A DNA stretch of 64,000 nucleotides, from NCBI GenBank assembly GCA_025642075.2, contig JAODUO010000126.1:43501-107500 (forward strand), written 5' to 3'. The notes under the pieces are model-generated. The model had not been told where the DNA came from and searched no databases. It saw only the letters and a list, made by a program, of their open reading frames with translations. Position 1 is the first letter of the stretch, and every line of letters starts with the position of its first letter. This document shows, piece after piece, positions 32,520 through 46,250 of this stretch. Origin of the DNA: Ridgeia piscesae (taxonomy: Eukaryota > Annelida > Polychaeta > Sabellida > Siboglinidae). The translations under genes were made by a program, and so were the position numbers.

Positions 32520-33500
32520 TAAACAAATATAAAATAAAGTAAACATTATAATGCTAAAATACGCAATCGTTACTACAGCAATATATTGTCTTTAAAAAAG
32601 TAAATAGATAAATGCATACAACTTATAATACTATATAATGACATTATATTAATTATAATCAAAATGTTATTTATAAATAAATGTGTGAATACATATTAGG
32701 ATCTTTCAGTGTTAAAATAACTGTAAATAAGACAATTCTTCACTTTAAATTGGCTGACATTCGCATATTGACGCATTGTCAGAGGCAGAAATCATTTTCA
32801 CCCCAATGAGGCTCACTAAAACCCAACTACACCCCCTAGAATCCCTTTGATGCTCAATAAAAATATCGCAATTTCACATATACCATGGCACTGAGGTTCT
32901 AAAACATCAAACAAAACTCATTCATTCAAACCGACACTCGTTCTTCTCAAGTGAAACTCTTAGTCAAGACAACGGAAATAGATTAATGATAATTAACTCG
33001 TGGCCGTTATTGGCACAAATAAACTAAAAATGTATCGCGGCTTTTTTGGTTTCCTTGATGGCACGCACTTTTTTCGGTTGATGGATCAATGTTTTTCCAA
33101 ACTGATTACACGTCTGTGGCGTTGGCATTTGCGTAACGTCAACTGTATCTGCGCTCCCGCGGTAATACACCTGGACTGTTCGTAATTCGCTATCCCCTGC
33201 GACGTTCTTCGCAACGCCTGCCGCCATTCCATCACGTGATCGACGATCCATTTGACAGCTTTGGGATGCTCATCGTTTTCTGATGCATCTGCTATATCCG
33301 TGACATTTCAGTGATAACCAACTCGCCTGATAATATTACGTTGAGTCCGTAACATTTACGGCATTGTTTTCTCCGTGAAAGATCACGTATGCCGCCGAGG
33401 TTTGAGCCCATCCGTCTGTTCGCCAGGGGACGGTGACAGAGGCCAGGCGGAAGACGTCTCGCTTTGCCGGCGGTGCCGCTCGGCATGCAGTGCAAACATG
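32520..33500. other. Non-coding stretch, nothing supported
   Basis: AT-rich to about 33000, then mixed composition. No exon, RNA gene or repeat family could be recognised. Confidence 0.45.
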
Positions 33501-33509
33501 CACTTTAAA

Positions 33510-33740
33510 TGCCAGCACCTAATCAAATCTGAGTAATTAGACGGGTGCTGTTGCATCTGGCGCGTGCGTTCTAATCAATGGGCAGGGGAGCCCGAATAGA
33601 AAGCAGATGGTGGCGGGAAATCTCGCGAGTGTGACGTCTGCTCACGTCTGGCTACGATGCAGGAGCGTTGCCGTCTATATTTAGCTGGCGACGGGCTATT
33701 TTCGCGTCACCAACTGCACGGTTCTGCAGGTATGAGTGTA
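33510..33740. other. GC-rich, possibly conserved non-coding block
   Basis: A CpG-containing island in AT-rich surroundings with homeodomain-type AATTA/TAATCAA words and E-box-like CAGATGG and CAACTG. It has no coding pattern. It might be a distal regulatory element; this rests only on composition and short motifs. Confidence 0.2.
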
Positions 33741-35940
33741 GTTCCACGGGTGTACCTTGAATTCGCCAGGTGTCGTGCCACACGCTAGCCTCCATGTCCA
33801 CGCCCTCGTAGAGGTTTATCAAAGTGCAAAGCTACGCAGCAAACGAGAGACACTAGAAGCTGCTTGGAAATGAAAATCGGTCAAGTGACTGCCTGCCTAT
33901 GGTCGATTCTATATAGTTTGAAATATGCCTGCGGAAGCTGAAAGCCCCAGGCTGAGCTGTGAAATCTATACGCTGGCTTTTCTTGTAAAGGACGTTTTGT
34001 CAATGGACATTGGGGCAATATACATTTCGGTAACAGGACGTTTTGGTAATAGGATATTAGGATATTTTAGCAAGACGACATTTCGATAAAACCAATAAAT
34101 AATCTTAAAGGGTATCCCTATTTATAAAATATTCTATTTTGGCTACTACTATTATCTGTGAACACATTATCGCTGTATTATTAAGTAAAAATGTATTCCA
34201 AAATCAATTATGTATCTTGTTTTAAGGCATACCTCTTCCAATGATGCTCATTGGGAATGTCATGTATTGTCATATATTTCGATTATAAATGCTATACATA
34301 ACTGGCATCTCGCAGGCCACCACTGACATTGACAAACTGAGCAGGGTTTAATATTTATTATTTTAAATAATCAACATAGGTTGCATACATATCTAATTAC
34401 CTGTATGATGTTTGCTGCGGTGCGTTTTGGGATTCGTAATTTCGGTCTTGCGTGTTATCTACAGGTCTACACATGCTTCGTTCGACTGCACAACGCTTCG
34501 AAACAAACAATACAACATTTCTTTTTTGTGTGTGTTTTAATACTTAACGAAACGACACATCGAATGAAGAAAAAGGCACCGTCAACAATCAATTAGTCAT
34601 TTAGATTAGATATAAACAACATCTGGTTAAAATGACTGACTGTTGAACCGACGGGGTCATGGAAGGAACAGGACATGTGGTTTCCCAGTGCTTCAACAGC
34701 GAAAGGAGTTTACTCTCCTCCCGACCATGGTTACCTAAAATAAATTACAACGATCTACACCTCATAACACTGTAACATTTAAAGTCCGATAATTACGAAT
34801 ACAGTCACCGTCACTCACAGGCTTAGCAGCCGCTTCGTCAACTTGAACCAAATCTGACGTCTGTTCCCTTACGTCACGATCGACGTTCGGTAAGAAAGCC
34901 TCTTCGAGTTCCAATCATCGTGGCCGTTTACGAAAACATCATTAACGCGATTTAGTAATGGTATCAATAACGTGCAGATAACGACGACACAGAAGAAAAC
35001 GACGACAAAATAGAGAGAGTGCGCGTATTCGTGAGCGCCCGATAATGTGTGCACGTATGCATTCGAATAGAAACGTTGTGAGACCATTGCTGCAGTAATG
35101 TCAGATAATAATATGAAAAACAGCGCTTATACACAATCGGGGCTTGAAATTCCACTTGTCAGCAAGTCCACGACAACTGGATTTGCCCCCGGACAAGGTA
35201 TATTGCTGGTAGGTCTACTTATTGTCCGTGGGACAATTTAGCTGTTTGCGGACAGGATTTGTAATAACTACTTAATTGTTCGTTCTCTAAAACATTTCAC
35301 ATACCTATACTAAATGTCTTCAATACATTTACTTCTCTCGGTAAAGAAACACAAAACGAGATCATGTTGGCAGTTCAACACAGATATGTATTCTCTGTTT
35401 ATCATCACAATACCATCTTCACGGCTCCATCCACTACGTACTGATGTTAGAGAATCATCGTACTAGTGTATATGGGCTACATATGTCAGTGTTATGAAAC
35501 TTGCTTAAATTGGACTGGCTTTATAAACCTTATCATGTACCTATTGTGTTTAGCTTTTTAGATACAACTACAGATTCTGATAACTCAGTTGTTCCCCGCT
35601 GGGTGAAGCTTCCCTCCCTGTCTGTGTGTTAGAACAAGTGTTCGTACTTTTACCCACAGCTGGCTTCAATCCACGTGTGTAGTCTACCAGGATGTCCCCA
35701 ACATGTTTCTCTTCAGCTGTTCCTAAAAGTCGGCTGTAATTACTGCACTTACTGCTTAAACACAACCACTTTCAAATGCTCCCAATCGCGTCCAAATATG
35801 CATGATTTGTGGGTTCCACGTAGTTCTTAGTTTGATTGCGATATTCTCTTGATATATACTGGTATTCACATCAACATTTGAGGGGAAATTAATTTACGTT
35901 ATAGTTAGAAAAGCTATGAGTATGAGGTTTCGACTAGTTT
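33741..35940. other. Non-coding stretch with short dispersed-repeat traces
   Basis: About 34000-34090 repeats GGACGTTTTG/GGACATTGGG-like words, as in decayed DNA elements. About 35140-35270 has GGGGCTTGAAATTCCACTTG and several GTCC/GGAC words, probably another dispersed repeat. No exon could be supported. Confidence 0.4.
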
Positions 35941-35945
35941 CATAT

Positions 35946-37280
35946 ATTAAGATAAGATAAGATAAAGATAAATTTATTATGTGGCAACTTTACAGTTGGA
36001 TTGTACATGTACATTCATACTAAAATCAATAATTCCATACAATATCATATTAATGTACAATGTTAGCATATCTTGTTAAAAAATTAAAATCATCATTGGA
36101 AAACTACGTAATAAATTTAAAACATATACATTAAGATATACTTTACATAAACATTGTTATAAAATAAAAATAACTAAAAAGTTAAATCAAATTAAATTGT
36201 CTGTTAAAATACATTTACATTACTAGCCTATCTGAAAATTCTCTAAACACCACGGAATTAAGGAATTTTTGTAGCGATTAGTGTTTGCCCTTGGGATAGG
36301 TAACTTGTTACACAACCTCAAGGCATATGGCACACTTCGAGCATTTGGTACTAACGCATCCAGTCTGTGATCACTACTCTTCATTTTAGTGAAATACGCT
36401 CTACACAATTCATCGCGTCTGCGGTGCAACGTCGGCAGGTTTACCATCTGCAGGATATTTTCGTACTGATGACCTGGAAATATAGTTTTGAGACACCTTG
36501 TTTTAATTATTTCTATATTGTCCGATAAATATTTAGGTAAGTTCGTATGCCATACAGGGCACGCATATTCGACTACAGGTCTAATTACAGATATATAAAT
36601 TCTAATCAAATCGTTTTGGTTGATACCAGCACGTTTCAATTGATAAATCATGTACACTCTCTTTCTTGCGTTCGAAATTATTTCATCTACATGTGCATTC
36701 CAACTGAAGTCAGATGATATAGTTACACCGAGAACCTTTGCTTGAGACACTCTTTCAATTATTATTTCCATTCATATAAATATATGGCAGAGAATCTACA
36801 AATGTTCTGTCTCTTCTGAAACATATAACCATTTCTTTGGTCTTAGTCGTATTGATACGCATGTCATTATTACAAGACCATTGCTCAACAACGTCAGCAG
36901 AATCCTGGATAACAGATACCATATCTTGGCTGCATATTTCAAATATAGTGTTGTCGTCAACATATTTATAAATAGGACAAGGCGTTTGCAAATCATTGAT
37001 ATGGATTAAGAAGTGTTTTGGCCCCCAGTCCCCTGGGGAACGCCCCCATTGGGATACCCTGGTTTTGACACAGTGTCGCCGACTTTTACTCTCTGTTCGC
37101 GATCTAGTATGAACGCTGCCATCCATCGAACCAGATGTGCAGGTACTTCCATTCCAACCATTTTGTTTAACAGTATATCGTGGTTAATCAGATCAAATGC
37201 TTTGCTATAATCAAGAAAAAGCACTCTTACAAAATTACCCGTTACATCGGTGCGTTCATACCATTTTTGGAGCACTTCAA
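35946..37280 (-). pseudogene. 5'-truncated CR1/L2-like LINE with YVDD reverse transcriptase
   Basis: Minus-strand reading: VLFLDYSKAFDLINHDILL (motif A), PNGGVPQGT (motif B), then after a frameshift near 37027 FLIHINDLQTPCPIYKYVDD (motif C), then after a second frameshift near 36765 ERVSQAKVLGVTISSDFSW, IRPVVEYACPVWHTNLPK and the C-terminus ending at about 36223. The element starts at about 37280, so the endonuclease half is gone. Its 3' end at about 35946 carries a short (TTATC)n tail, as CR1/L2-type LINEs do. With only two frameshifts it is the youngest LINE here. Confidence 0.88.
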
Positions 37281-37289
37281 ACGTAGTGA

Positions 37290-38430
37290 TAACATATTAA
37301 AACGTATTGATAACATCGTGCCAGTGAAAATGTTGTTATTTTAATGGTCGCTCTTTTGCAATGGAACAAAACGTCAAAACGCACATCAGTGGAAAGTGCC
37401 AACTGTATGGCGATCTGTGTCGTATTGGAACAAACGTAGTTTTCAAGTCATATATTATTGCGCGAACCATAAACATAACGACCCACCCGACGGACGCTGC
37501 CTTCATCAAGGTCAGTAAGTTCCAACCCAAACATAGCGTTGCTAACAAATGACCCGCGTCATTTATCGCATGAAAATGTCACTGGACAAAATAATAATGA
37601 TGATAAGCAAATAGTAACAATTAAATAATATTCGTTCGTTTGCGTGAGCGACAAGTGGCATCCTCCGCCATGTTTTGAGCAGCAAGCAGTCGCGAACACT
37701 CAGCTAAGCTATACTCGATAGACATAGTCTGTTGCGACGTTTTCCTAGAAATATGTTCCCCGGACTAATTTACAGACAGTGTAACCTGAAAACGCGATGC
37801 CACCTAGTGCGATCTATTGGGTATACAGCCAGGTCAGTAGACCACAGGTGTGCGGTCCATCCCACAAATACCACATACCACTTGGTGTACAGGTTACTCA
37901 TAGCGCGTCTCCACAAGAAAAAATATACAATCCAGCTTGACTTTAGGTTTTGACCAGTATGGCGCGTACGTGATTCTCGCTTCCGGTCCGTTTTGAGCGA
38001 GACTTAACAAGATCACGCACAACTCACCTCGTTGTCCGTAAGTGTATTCAAAGTCACACTTACTACAATACGTAACCAGTTTGAACACAGTAGCGTTTCC
38101 GCATGATGGATGCCACTTCCTGGATGAGTTTTTGTTAGGTGGAAACCTACAGAAGGTACAACGGAGTTTGCTTCTGCGCTGGCAGTTACCGCGAATGTGA
38201 AAGAATGCATAGCTCGTTCGAGTCATCCGCGGCGGGATCACGAATGAACATGGGAACATTGTATAAACATGGCGACAGACGAGACTTGCGTCGCAAACAG
38301 GAAAAGTCCTTGTGGCGCTGCACGAGAGACGACGCACAGGGGCATATCCAGCGTGTGACCAATGAGAAGATGCCAGCCATCCTTCTTCACCCCTTTCCTT
38401 CACAGAAAAACTCAAACATCACCCCTGATG
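37290..38430. other. Unassigned stretch with long chance-like open frames
   Basis: An open frame at 37894-38415 (-) contains CTFC and YCSKC but shows no family, no good splice context and overlaps an equally long frame on the other strand. I do not call it a gene. 37600-38200 is CpG-rich and could include a promoter of something not visible. Confidence 0.35.
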
Positions 38431-38439
38431 ATACTAGCA

Positions 38440-39060
38440 AAAACCTCCAGTTGCACCTCGTTGAAGCTCACCAAACAATTCCAAGTGCACCACAGTTCAA
38501 GCTCACCAAACAATTCCAAGTGCACCACAGTTCAAGCTCACCAAACAATTCCAAGTGCACCACAGTTCAAGCTCACCAAACAATTCCAAGTGCACCACAG
38601 TTCAAGCTCACCAAACAATTCCAAGTGCACCACAGTTCAAGCTCACCAAACAATTCCAAGTGCACCACAGTTCAAGCTCACCAAACAATTCCAAGTGCAC
38701 CACAGTTCAGGTTCGCCAAAAAAACCTCCAAGTGTACCGCAGATGGGACTCGTCAAAAACCTCTAAGTGCACCGCAGATGAGACTCGCCAAAAACCTCTA
38801 ACTAAATGCACCGCAGATGAGACTCGCCAAAAACCTCTAACTAAGTGCACCGCAGATGAGACTCGCCAAAAACCTCTAAGTGCATCGCAGATGAGACTCG
38901 CCAAAAACCTGTAAGTGCACCGCAGACCAGACCCGCAAAAAAACCTCCGAGCGCACCGCAGTTCATTGCAGGTCCACCAAAATATACAACAGCACCCCCA
39001 GTTCGGCCTCGCTAAGACCTCCAGCTGCACAGGAGTTTAAGCTCACCAAAAACCTCTAAA
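38440..39060. repeat. 35-bp minisatellite, two homogenised blocks
   Basis: Left block (about 38470-38710): near-identical 35-bp units containing AAGTGCACCACAGTTCAAGC. Right block (about 38711-39060): a diverged form with AGTGCACCGCAGATGAGAC, still mostly 35 bp. Both share GTGCACCRCAG and CACCAAA/CGCCAAAA. There are about 17 units in all. On the minus strand the left units contain TTTG/GTGAGC, a fair 5' splice site match. The open frames across it (134-220 codons) follow from the repeat. Confidence 0.92.
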
Positions 39061-40670
39061 ATAGTGAATACATCCTACCCCCGTACCCACACTGACATCG
39101 CTAACGATTCCATTACAATTATTGTTACGTGCAATTTACAGCGCAGTGGTCTTGTGCTTTGATAAGTTTAACTGTTTGGTTTCCAAAAATGAAAATCCCC
39201 TTAAGATTCATAGACGCAACATGTTAAATAAGTAATTATTGTTTTGTGTTTTCTTTCGTTGATATGATGATGGGTTTTAGCGAATGTTTAATGACATGTT
39301 GACTAACCAATTAACGACCGAACGTACTAACTTAGACTTAATAAGTAACACATAACTAATTGTTTTATATACCCTATGACGAAACGAACGCCATTTGGTT
39401 TTCCATTATCGTAAACGTTAACTTATTAAACCGATTGACAGCAAGGAACCATCACAACCATCCGTGGTCCAGAATGTTGCATAGGCCACGTATCTAGATA
39501 GGTGCACTGTGCACAGAGAAAAGTTGTCTATTTTCGCGAAGTGGCTGCGACGAAATCGGCTGTGCTGTGATGCGAACCACTTGCCCCTGGAATAACTTGT
39601 ACAGTCAAGTAGCGTGAGGTCTACACCACAATCTACACCGGTAATGGCGATCATGAACATACGGTCAGTGACCGTTTACATTAGCAGTAACACTAACGGC
39701 TTCCCGATCGACTGCACGTAGCCTGTCCGCGTACTCTTGGCATTCGTAATATGTATCTTGTTAGCAGAAATCACTGCCGCGCAAAACCAGATGGTGGCCA
39801 GCAGTTATATTTCAAGATGGCGGCCATATTGGAAACGCGTTGGTTTGATTTTTCTAAGCCACTGAAACTGTGCTTGTATCGTTTGTAATTACTCTTTTGT
39901 GTGTAGGCGCTGTTTGAATATACACTGATGTTTTTCGTTTCTCGTATTGACAAATATCTTCACTGTTGCACGTATAACTGTACATCCCACTATTTAATAA
40001 ACTAAAACGTAACACGTTCAACATGTATAAATAAAATAATCCTGAGTGTTGGTAGGAAAGCGGTGAACATAAACGTATGTATGATTCAGTCCCAACCAGT
40101 AGGCCTATAGTTAGTTACAAGGGCCGGACATAGATAGGTGTACAAGGGTGTTAACAACATGAGACATTCTACAAGTTCATAGTGTTAAATACCTACTTAA
40201 AACAGTAAAATACAGACAAAGCAAGCGGTTCCAGTTTGCCCGCCTATTCAACGTGCTTCGTTGCTGACAGTCATTCTCTAAAACGACAGGTAGTGAACAT
40301 ACATCCACTACCGCGTATTGCAAGATACCTGCCCGACCCACGGTGGGCAAGACAGCGGCCTCCACTTGCTGGACTCCAGTATACTTACGCATTCGGCCAT
40401 TAAGCGGCATTGTATATTCAAATACCCAACTACGATAACTTGCCACACCATCGGAACTTCTCGTCAAGCGATATTATTGGTTGAGCTTATCTTCTGTTTT
40501 GCGTGCGACCTACACACGGGGTGTACTGAGGCTGATGTAATCAGTTACACTGCCGGGCGAGGACGCCTCCAGTCGACTACCCAATTGCGCGGCGTTGTAT
40601 ACATAGGAGATGGTGCGGAGATATGGGCCGAGCGATGGGGAGACCGGTTCTGTTGAATGTTGATCCATCG
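39060..40670. other. Gene-free stretch
   Basis: No coding, RNA or repeat signal that I can support; base composition is unremarkable. Confidence 0.45.
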
Positions 40671-40679
40671 TCTGACACA

Positions 40680-40900
40680 TTCCGATACGTGTCTATCGCC
40701 GGACTTAATGAGACAGTGGTCAGATAGACTTTAATTAAATGAGATTCGGCCAGCAGCCGTCCGCCGCTTCGTAATTAGTCGCGGCGGGAAGCGACACCAG
40801 CGAAAGAGCGGGTGCGTCCAGCCGCAGAGCAGGGCAGCTCTCGCTTCAACGCCGGCGCTGGTAGCTTGGGCCGCTGTCTACTTATGGCTGCGGTCTGTCT
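40680..40900. other. GC-rich block with homeodomain-like words
   Basis: CTTTAATTAAATGAGATT and TTCGTAATTAGTCGCGGCGG sit in a CpG-rich block. No reading frame is convincing. It may be a regulatory element; evidence is composition only. Confidence 0.2.
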
Positions 40901-41189
40901 CCGTGGAATGTCGTCTACGGGTTCTTGTTGTGTCATGTTTTGATTAGAACGAAGAGCGGTAATACTACGGCAGAGCTCCGGACTATTGATCGACTGGGCG
41001 GTGGTTAAATTCCACCTGCCGCATTTCTTTTCCAAACTTAGGCAGTTTCGTTATCCGCATATTGTCTGTCTGTGTTGTGCGGATGAGACACAGAAAGCCG
41101 TTTGTCCATTCTATCTGTGTATTTGGTGTATATGCCAGATTAAATCAAATATCCTACACTGGTGGTAAATGTGTGTATATGTGTGTATC

Positions 41190-41455
<266 letters not shown>

Positions 41456-41459
41456 TTTC

Positions 41460-42140
41460 CCCTCTTCCCTCTTCCCTGTCTACCTGCAATCCGTGGTCTT
41501 TGTCAGTCTGTAAATCATATTTCAGAAGCCGGTAGGTTGTGGGGCGTACGCATCCACCATACCGCTGAGACAAACAGGTTCTCCTTGATAGGACATAGTT
41601 CCGCTTGAGTTTTCAAGGGGCTTCAGTTCAGTTTTGGAAGCCTGAGAGGGGGCAGTTTTGGGGAGTCTGCAAACGTAAGTCGTAAAACGCTACCAAAATA
41701 GACACACATAGGGACTGCTAATGTTACTGCCATAGATATCAGATCTCGTTTGGGAACATCTTTGAAATGAGGACGTAGGCTGGTTACTGCTCGCACGCAT
41801 ACACGCACACACGCATACACGCCCGCACATACAAAACAAACACAGAACGACGCACCTGTCCTCGGGTCACGTGTCTTTCTCCGTCAGTTGGCACGTGTAC
41901 AATCTTTCTTGGCCGCCGACCATGCATAAACTTTGGTTGCTCTAACTATTGGATAATTGACACTTCTGTTAAAAAGAGAACGTACTCGAGAAACAGACCT
42001 ACCTTAATTGACACAAATCGTTATTTCGTGCCAAACGGGTGGAAACACAGCAACATTCCAACTGGTCTCCTGTTATCTTTTCCAAACCACGAGTCGACAT
42101 CAGATGAACTTTGTGATAAATTTGATGTTGTTAAAATTTA
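41460..42140. other. Gene-free stretch
   Basis: No supported exon. A short purine/pyrimidine CACGCATA tract lies at 41795-41830. Confidence 0.4.
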
Positions 42141-42350
42141 AATACATGCATACATATTATATGCATGCATACATGCATGCATATATAGATACATAGATAC
42201 ATATATACATACAATCGCACGCACGCACACACATATACATACACACACGTACATAAACACACACATACACAAATACACTAACACACAAACTCACACATAC
42301 ATACACGCGCAAACACGCGGGCGCACGCACGCACGCACGCACGCACGCAG
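42140..42350. repeat. Mixed ATGC / ACAC simple repeats
   Basis: ATACATGCATGC words, then GATACATA, CACACATA and (GCAC)n / (CGCA)n runs merge into one low-complexity tract. Confidence 0.9.
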
Positions 42351-42359
42351 TGGTTATCC

Positions 42360-43670
42360 GTTGTACCAGCGATGCTTTCATTCACAGAGACTTCGCGTAT
42401 CGATAACAAAATAGTGATCACGCCATAGATATGTATATCTGAACAGGGTCTTCCATACGCATTGAGCTTTGTTTAATTACCCATTTACGTCCTGTGCTCG
42501 AAATTCGTATTACATGACCGTTCGTTGGTTTTTTGACTAATTTACGTCTTTGCGACAGATCAGTTTGGTTCGGATATATCACGACCTTTCATATGCTTTT
42601 ATAATTGATTTAGGAGTTACACATGGCGCTGTGTCATCGGACAATCACAATTGCCCGCCGGGAGGTAAACTGTTGTCAATAATGCATTGTTATGCCATTC
42701 ACTAGCTATTTCCTGGAAATTTCAGCAACGAAGTCCATTGTATTGAATGGTTCGGGTCGAAAAGGCACAGGTGCATAGGAGGGAGTATAGAAAACAGAAT
42801 GTGAAATGTCCGTGTGTACTTGATATATAATTTATTTACAAAACTAAGTGGAATAGCGATCTCTAAATAGAACTATTTACCTGTTGGTCTAAGCACGAAC
42901 GTGAACTTTTGGAAAAGCCAAACCACATCCACGACCACGCACCGAGTGCGGCATTTCTTTATTCTCTTATTTTCACCATAACAAGGCCACCTAATGTAGA
43001 GTTGCCAGACTTGACCAGGTGCACCCACCATACATACGTATACACGTGTCCAGGTGTCAACAGTGACGTAATTCGATACAACGAACAACAGTAAACGAAA
43101 TAGTTGTGTACCGTCAAATCGACACAACGCTGCCTAGACGCAGTGAGCGAGCACATACGCTCGTCAGATTGGTCTATAGCAATGGTTGGAAACTACGGGT
43201 CAAATGTGGCCCGGACTAAAAGCGAAATTGTGTACAATGCAGTCCCTAAACATGACGAGAGTTGGTCCATCTTCAATAGGCAGAAAATCGCGCGGACTGA
43301 GTTGAGGTGCACGAAACCTGAGTTTCGTCTGTTCGTGGAAGAGACATTTCTCTGACATCTATGTTCATGTGTGATTTTGTTATCGACAAACAGCACACTT
43401 TAGGCTGCTGAATGGTCAAGCCCACGGACGAGAACATAATTTTTGATTCTTGACATTGTCCAGTTCGTCTCCGCTTTCAAGATCATGATGCTATCGTGAT
43501 GTATAAAAACGCGGGATGCCAAACACTTACACGCCTCAACACCTCACGAAAACGCTGAAAGCAGCATTCACAGTGCCGCAGGGGAGCTCGCCGCTCGGGG
43601 AAAGTTTTTGCCGCTCTCGTGGCTCGAGCGAGAGCAGTGAGGATTTGCTACAATTTCCCAGGTGGAAGTA
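42360..43670. other. Gene-free stretch
   Basis: A frame at 43104-43355 (+) of 83 codons and its antisense partner show no recognisable family. Nothing else is supported. Confidence 0.4.
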
Positions 43671-43675
43671 GCCAG

Positions 43676-43849
43676 TCGGTCGGTCGGTCGGTCGGTCGGT
43701 CGGCGGGCGGGCGGACGGACGGACGGACGGACGGACGGACGGACGGACGGACGGACGGACGGACGGACGGACGGACGGACGGACGGACGGACGGACGGAC
43801 GGACGGACGGACGGACGGACGGACGGACGGACGGACGGACGGACGGATA
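43676..43849. repeat. (CGGT)n-(CGGG)n-(CGGA)n tetranucleotide array
   Basis: About seven CGGT units, then CGGCGGGCGGG, then about 35 CGGA units. The three blocks differ by one base, as if successive point changes were each amplified. Reading frames across it are artefacts. Confidence 0.97.
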
Positions 43850-45340
43850 CTTAGACGATACAGTGATTCTCACAAGTCTGCAGCAAGCTTGCTCCTCGTG
43901 ATACACTGACCGGAACTCTTACCGTCGAAGGAGCTTTTGCTTCCATCGCACTCCATAGCCTTCCGACCGTTAAAATGTGGCGCGCCAACCGAATCTAAGT
44001 CACTCATCCGCTCCTTCAATACAAAATGTTGCAGACCCTTGATATGTGAACAGATCTTGGTTTATTATCTATGAATGCAACCATTCGGTCTCTCTATCCG
44101 GAATTAACCACGTTGAAAATGGAGGTCGCTAAACATCAGACGCCATTGCGGTTAATTCAGTGCGCCTCGGCAATCCTGTCACTTGATAAAGTTTGTTTTT
44201 AAACAGAAACTTTTTGAGCAAAATATGAACATATTTAATACATCATTAAAATACTATATTAATTAATAAATGAAATACGTCGAACTGATTGATATCTTAA
44301 ACATACTAGGTCAGTCAAGGTGTGATATGTTATTATAACCGTAACTTGATGTGTGTTTTACAGAATAGAACATTTAATTAAACGTAGACCCATTTCCTGG
44401 ATCATCATACAACGTTATTCTTTGGTAAGATTATTTACGTTCCTAAACACGTAACAGATATATTACACAAAACAATCCTAGAGAAGCGGTGTAAGCGGTC
44501 GAAGGAGAGGGTTGCTCGCGTAACCTGGCTGCCACGACGGCGGAAGACACTTGTATTATTATTAAATTAAGAATAAGACGTTTGGTCGTTTGAAAATCGC
44601 AACTGGTCTTACTACCTTTATACACCGACTGCACACACAAAAATCAGTGTTGTTTTTTATATAGGAAAACTGCTCAAATTAGATAGACGGGACGCCTTTG
44701 AAGTGCACAAATAGACCCGGGGTGGAGTAACCTGTTACACAGAGAGTGCAACCTGGCGCAGATGGTTTGCGTTAGAGTGAACGAAGCTATGGGGCTTGAG
44801 TCCATAACAACGCTCACGTCGTGTTTATTTCGAGCGAACCAGTGCTCAAGAGAGGTGAGGGCATTGCCCAAGTCGCGGCGGGGATGATAAGGTACATCAC
44901 CCGAGGGAATGGTTTCTAAGACTTCCACGTTGAAAGTAAGTCACCAAACGTTCCGTCGGTGGCGCGGTGCTTAGCTCTTGAGGGGAACCGTTGTCCAACG
45001 AATATAGCCGGCGATATGCGGGTATGTTGCAACCCTTCCCAGCTTGCGTCGGTGTGTAAACAGTCATCTTCGTTGTTGGAAAAGTGTGATTTACAAAATA
45101 GTTGCACACTATTTCGGGGAAACACACGTGCGTGGATTAAAACAGGTGTTTCTCATAATACTCCACATGATCTTTGCAGTGTAACGACCCTTACACAAGT
45201 GATATTCACGCCCCCGGTAGACCTAATAACAAATCACGCCCAATCTCGATTCTCCCGAGAATTATTCACCAACACATCAATATGCATAGACCCAGCAATC
45301 GTCCAATCGTGTCATTTACATAGACCCGTAGTGTCAGTAG
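43850..45340. other. Gene-free stretch with weak retroelement-like frames
   Basis: Minus-strand frames at 44674-45127 include CLHTDASWEGL and RDLGNALTSLEHWFARNK. A TDAS word is seen in some retroelement RNase H domains, but the surroundings do not support it further. I leave it unassigned. Confidence 0.3.
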
Positions 45341-45349
45341 CGTACTTCA

Positions 45350-45422
45350 TCAGTGGGACGCGGCAGGTTAGTGATTAGAACGCCACTGACACCCAGCAGA
45401 GAGGCCCCGGGTTCGATTACTT
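45350..45422 (+). mobile_element. tRNA-like head of a second SINE family
   Basis: GTTAGTGATTAGAACGCC resembles an A box and CCCCGGGTTCGATTAC a B box at tRNA-like spacing. The arms do not fold into a full cloverleaf by eye, so I call it a SINE head, not a tRNA gene. Confidence 0.4.
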
Positions 45423-46070
45423 ACTCTTGTGCAGTGGATATATCCGTCACGTGACCCACTGCCTAGCAACAACATCGGTATAGCTTTAAAAATGGCTCCA
45501 GAATGTTTGCGGCTTTATTTTTACTTAGCGATAAAACATGCGGCAAAGATTTTCACAGTTTTTCCAGCGAGAACGTCACGTGGGAAAGATTTAACATCCA
45601 TCTGTCGTGCTGGAAAAGTAATATGATGCATATGATGTAACCATCGTTGGCATGACAAAGTTTGAAAGTTTGAAGGAAGTTACGCACATAATTGCAAAAT
45701 CTCCGTCAATTTCACTCACTCTTTCTTGACAATGTTCACCCAACATGGAATGTGAGGTAAACATTGACATATGTAACGTAAATGATAAATGTAAGGCGCT
45801 GGCGATAAACACTGATATAGGCAACACATGTCTGAAAGAATATTCCCGCTCATTAATTGCGGTATGGCTGAATTCTTCCCGGTGAAGTCTGGTTGGTATT
45901 GTAATGTATGGTTGCGCTGGAACTGAATGTAAAGCTATATATGAACGACCGTACCATAATCTTCTAACTTAAGGGGCCATCTACAAATGCAATCTCTTGA
46001 AATATGATTCACAAGGGTTTCAAGGATAAACATGACTTCTAATAGAGCTCGAAGTCCAGTTGTTAAGGAT
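45423..46070. other. Gene-free stretch
   Basis: No exon, RNA gene or repeat supported. Confidence 0.4.
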
Positions 46071-46079
46071 TTAGATTTT

Positions 46080-46250
46080 ATTCTATAAGAGACGTGTTCA
46101 CTCTCGAAACATTCCGCCACGCAGCTACCGGCACAAGAAGAGTGTTCGTACATAAATATCCACCACTGTCTGTAGCCAGCTACTCATTCATATAGCTGAG
46201 TGCACTAGAGCCAAAAACGAAATGTTTGCCATTGCACCACAGCGCTCCAG
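46080..46250 (-). mobile_element. SINE fragment, copy 3
   Basis: Body of the SINE seen at 14036 and 18862: AATATCCACCACTGTCTGTA, GCCAGCTACTCATTCATATA and GCTGAGTG. The tRNA-like head has decayed to CCACAGCGCTC. Confidence 0.7.

Noticed and set aside
37732..38300. Promoter or first exon of a further gene in a CpG-rich stretch
   Set aside because: No coding exon with a recognisable product follows in either direction before repeats begin.
37894..38415. 173-codon minus-strand frame with CxxC motifs
   Set aside because: No family resemblance, an equally long frame lies opposite, and no splice or promoter context supports it.
44674..45127. Minus-strand frames with a TDAS word suggesting a retroelement RNase H domain
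   Set aside because: Only one short word fits; further catalytic positions could not be identified and the frames break.
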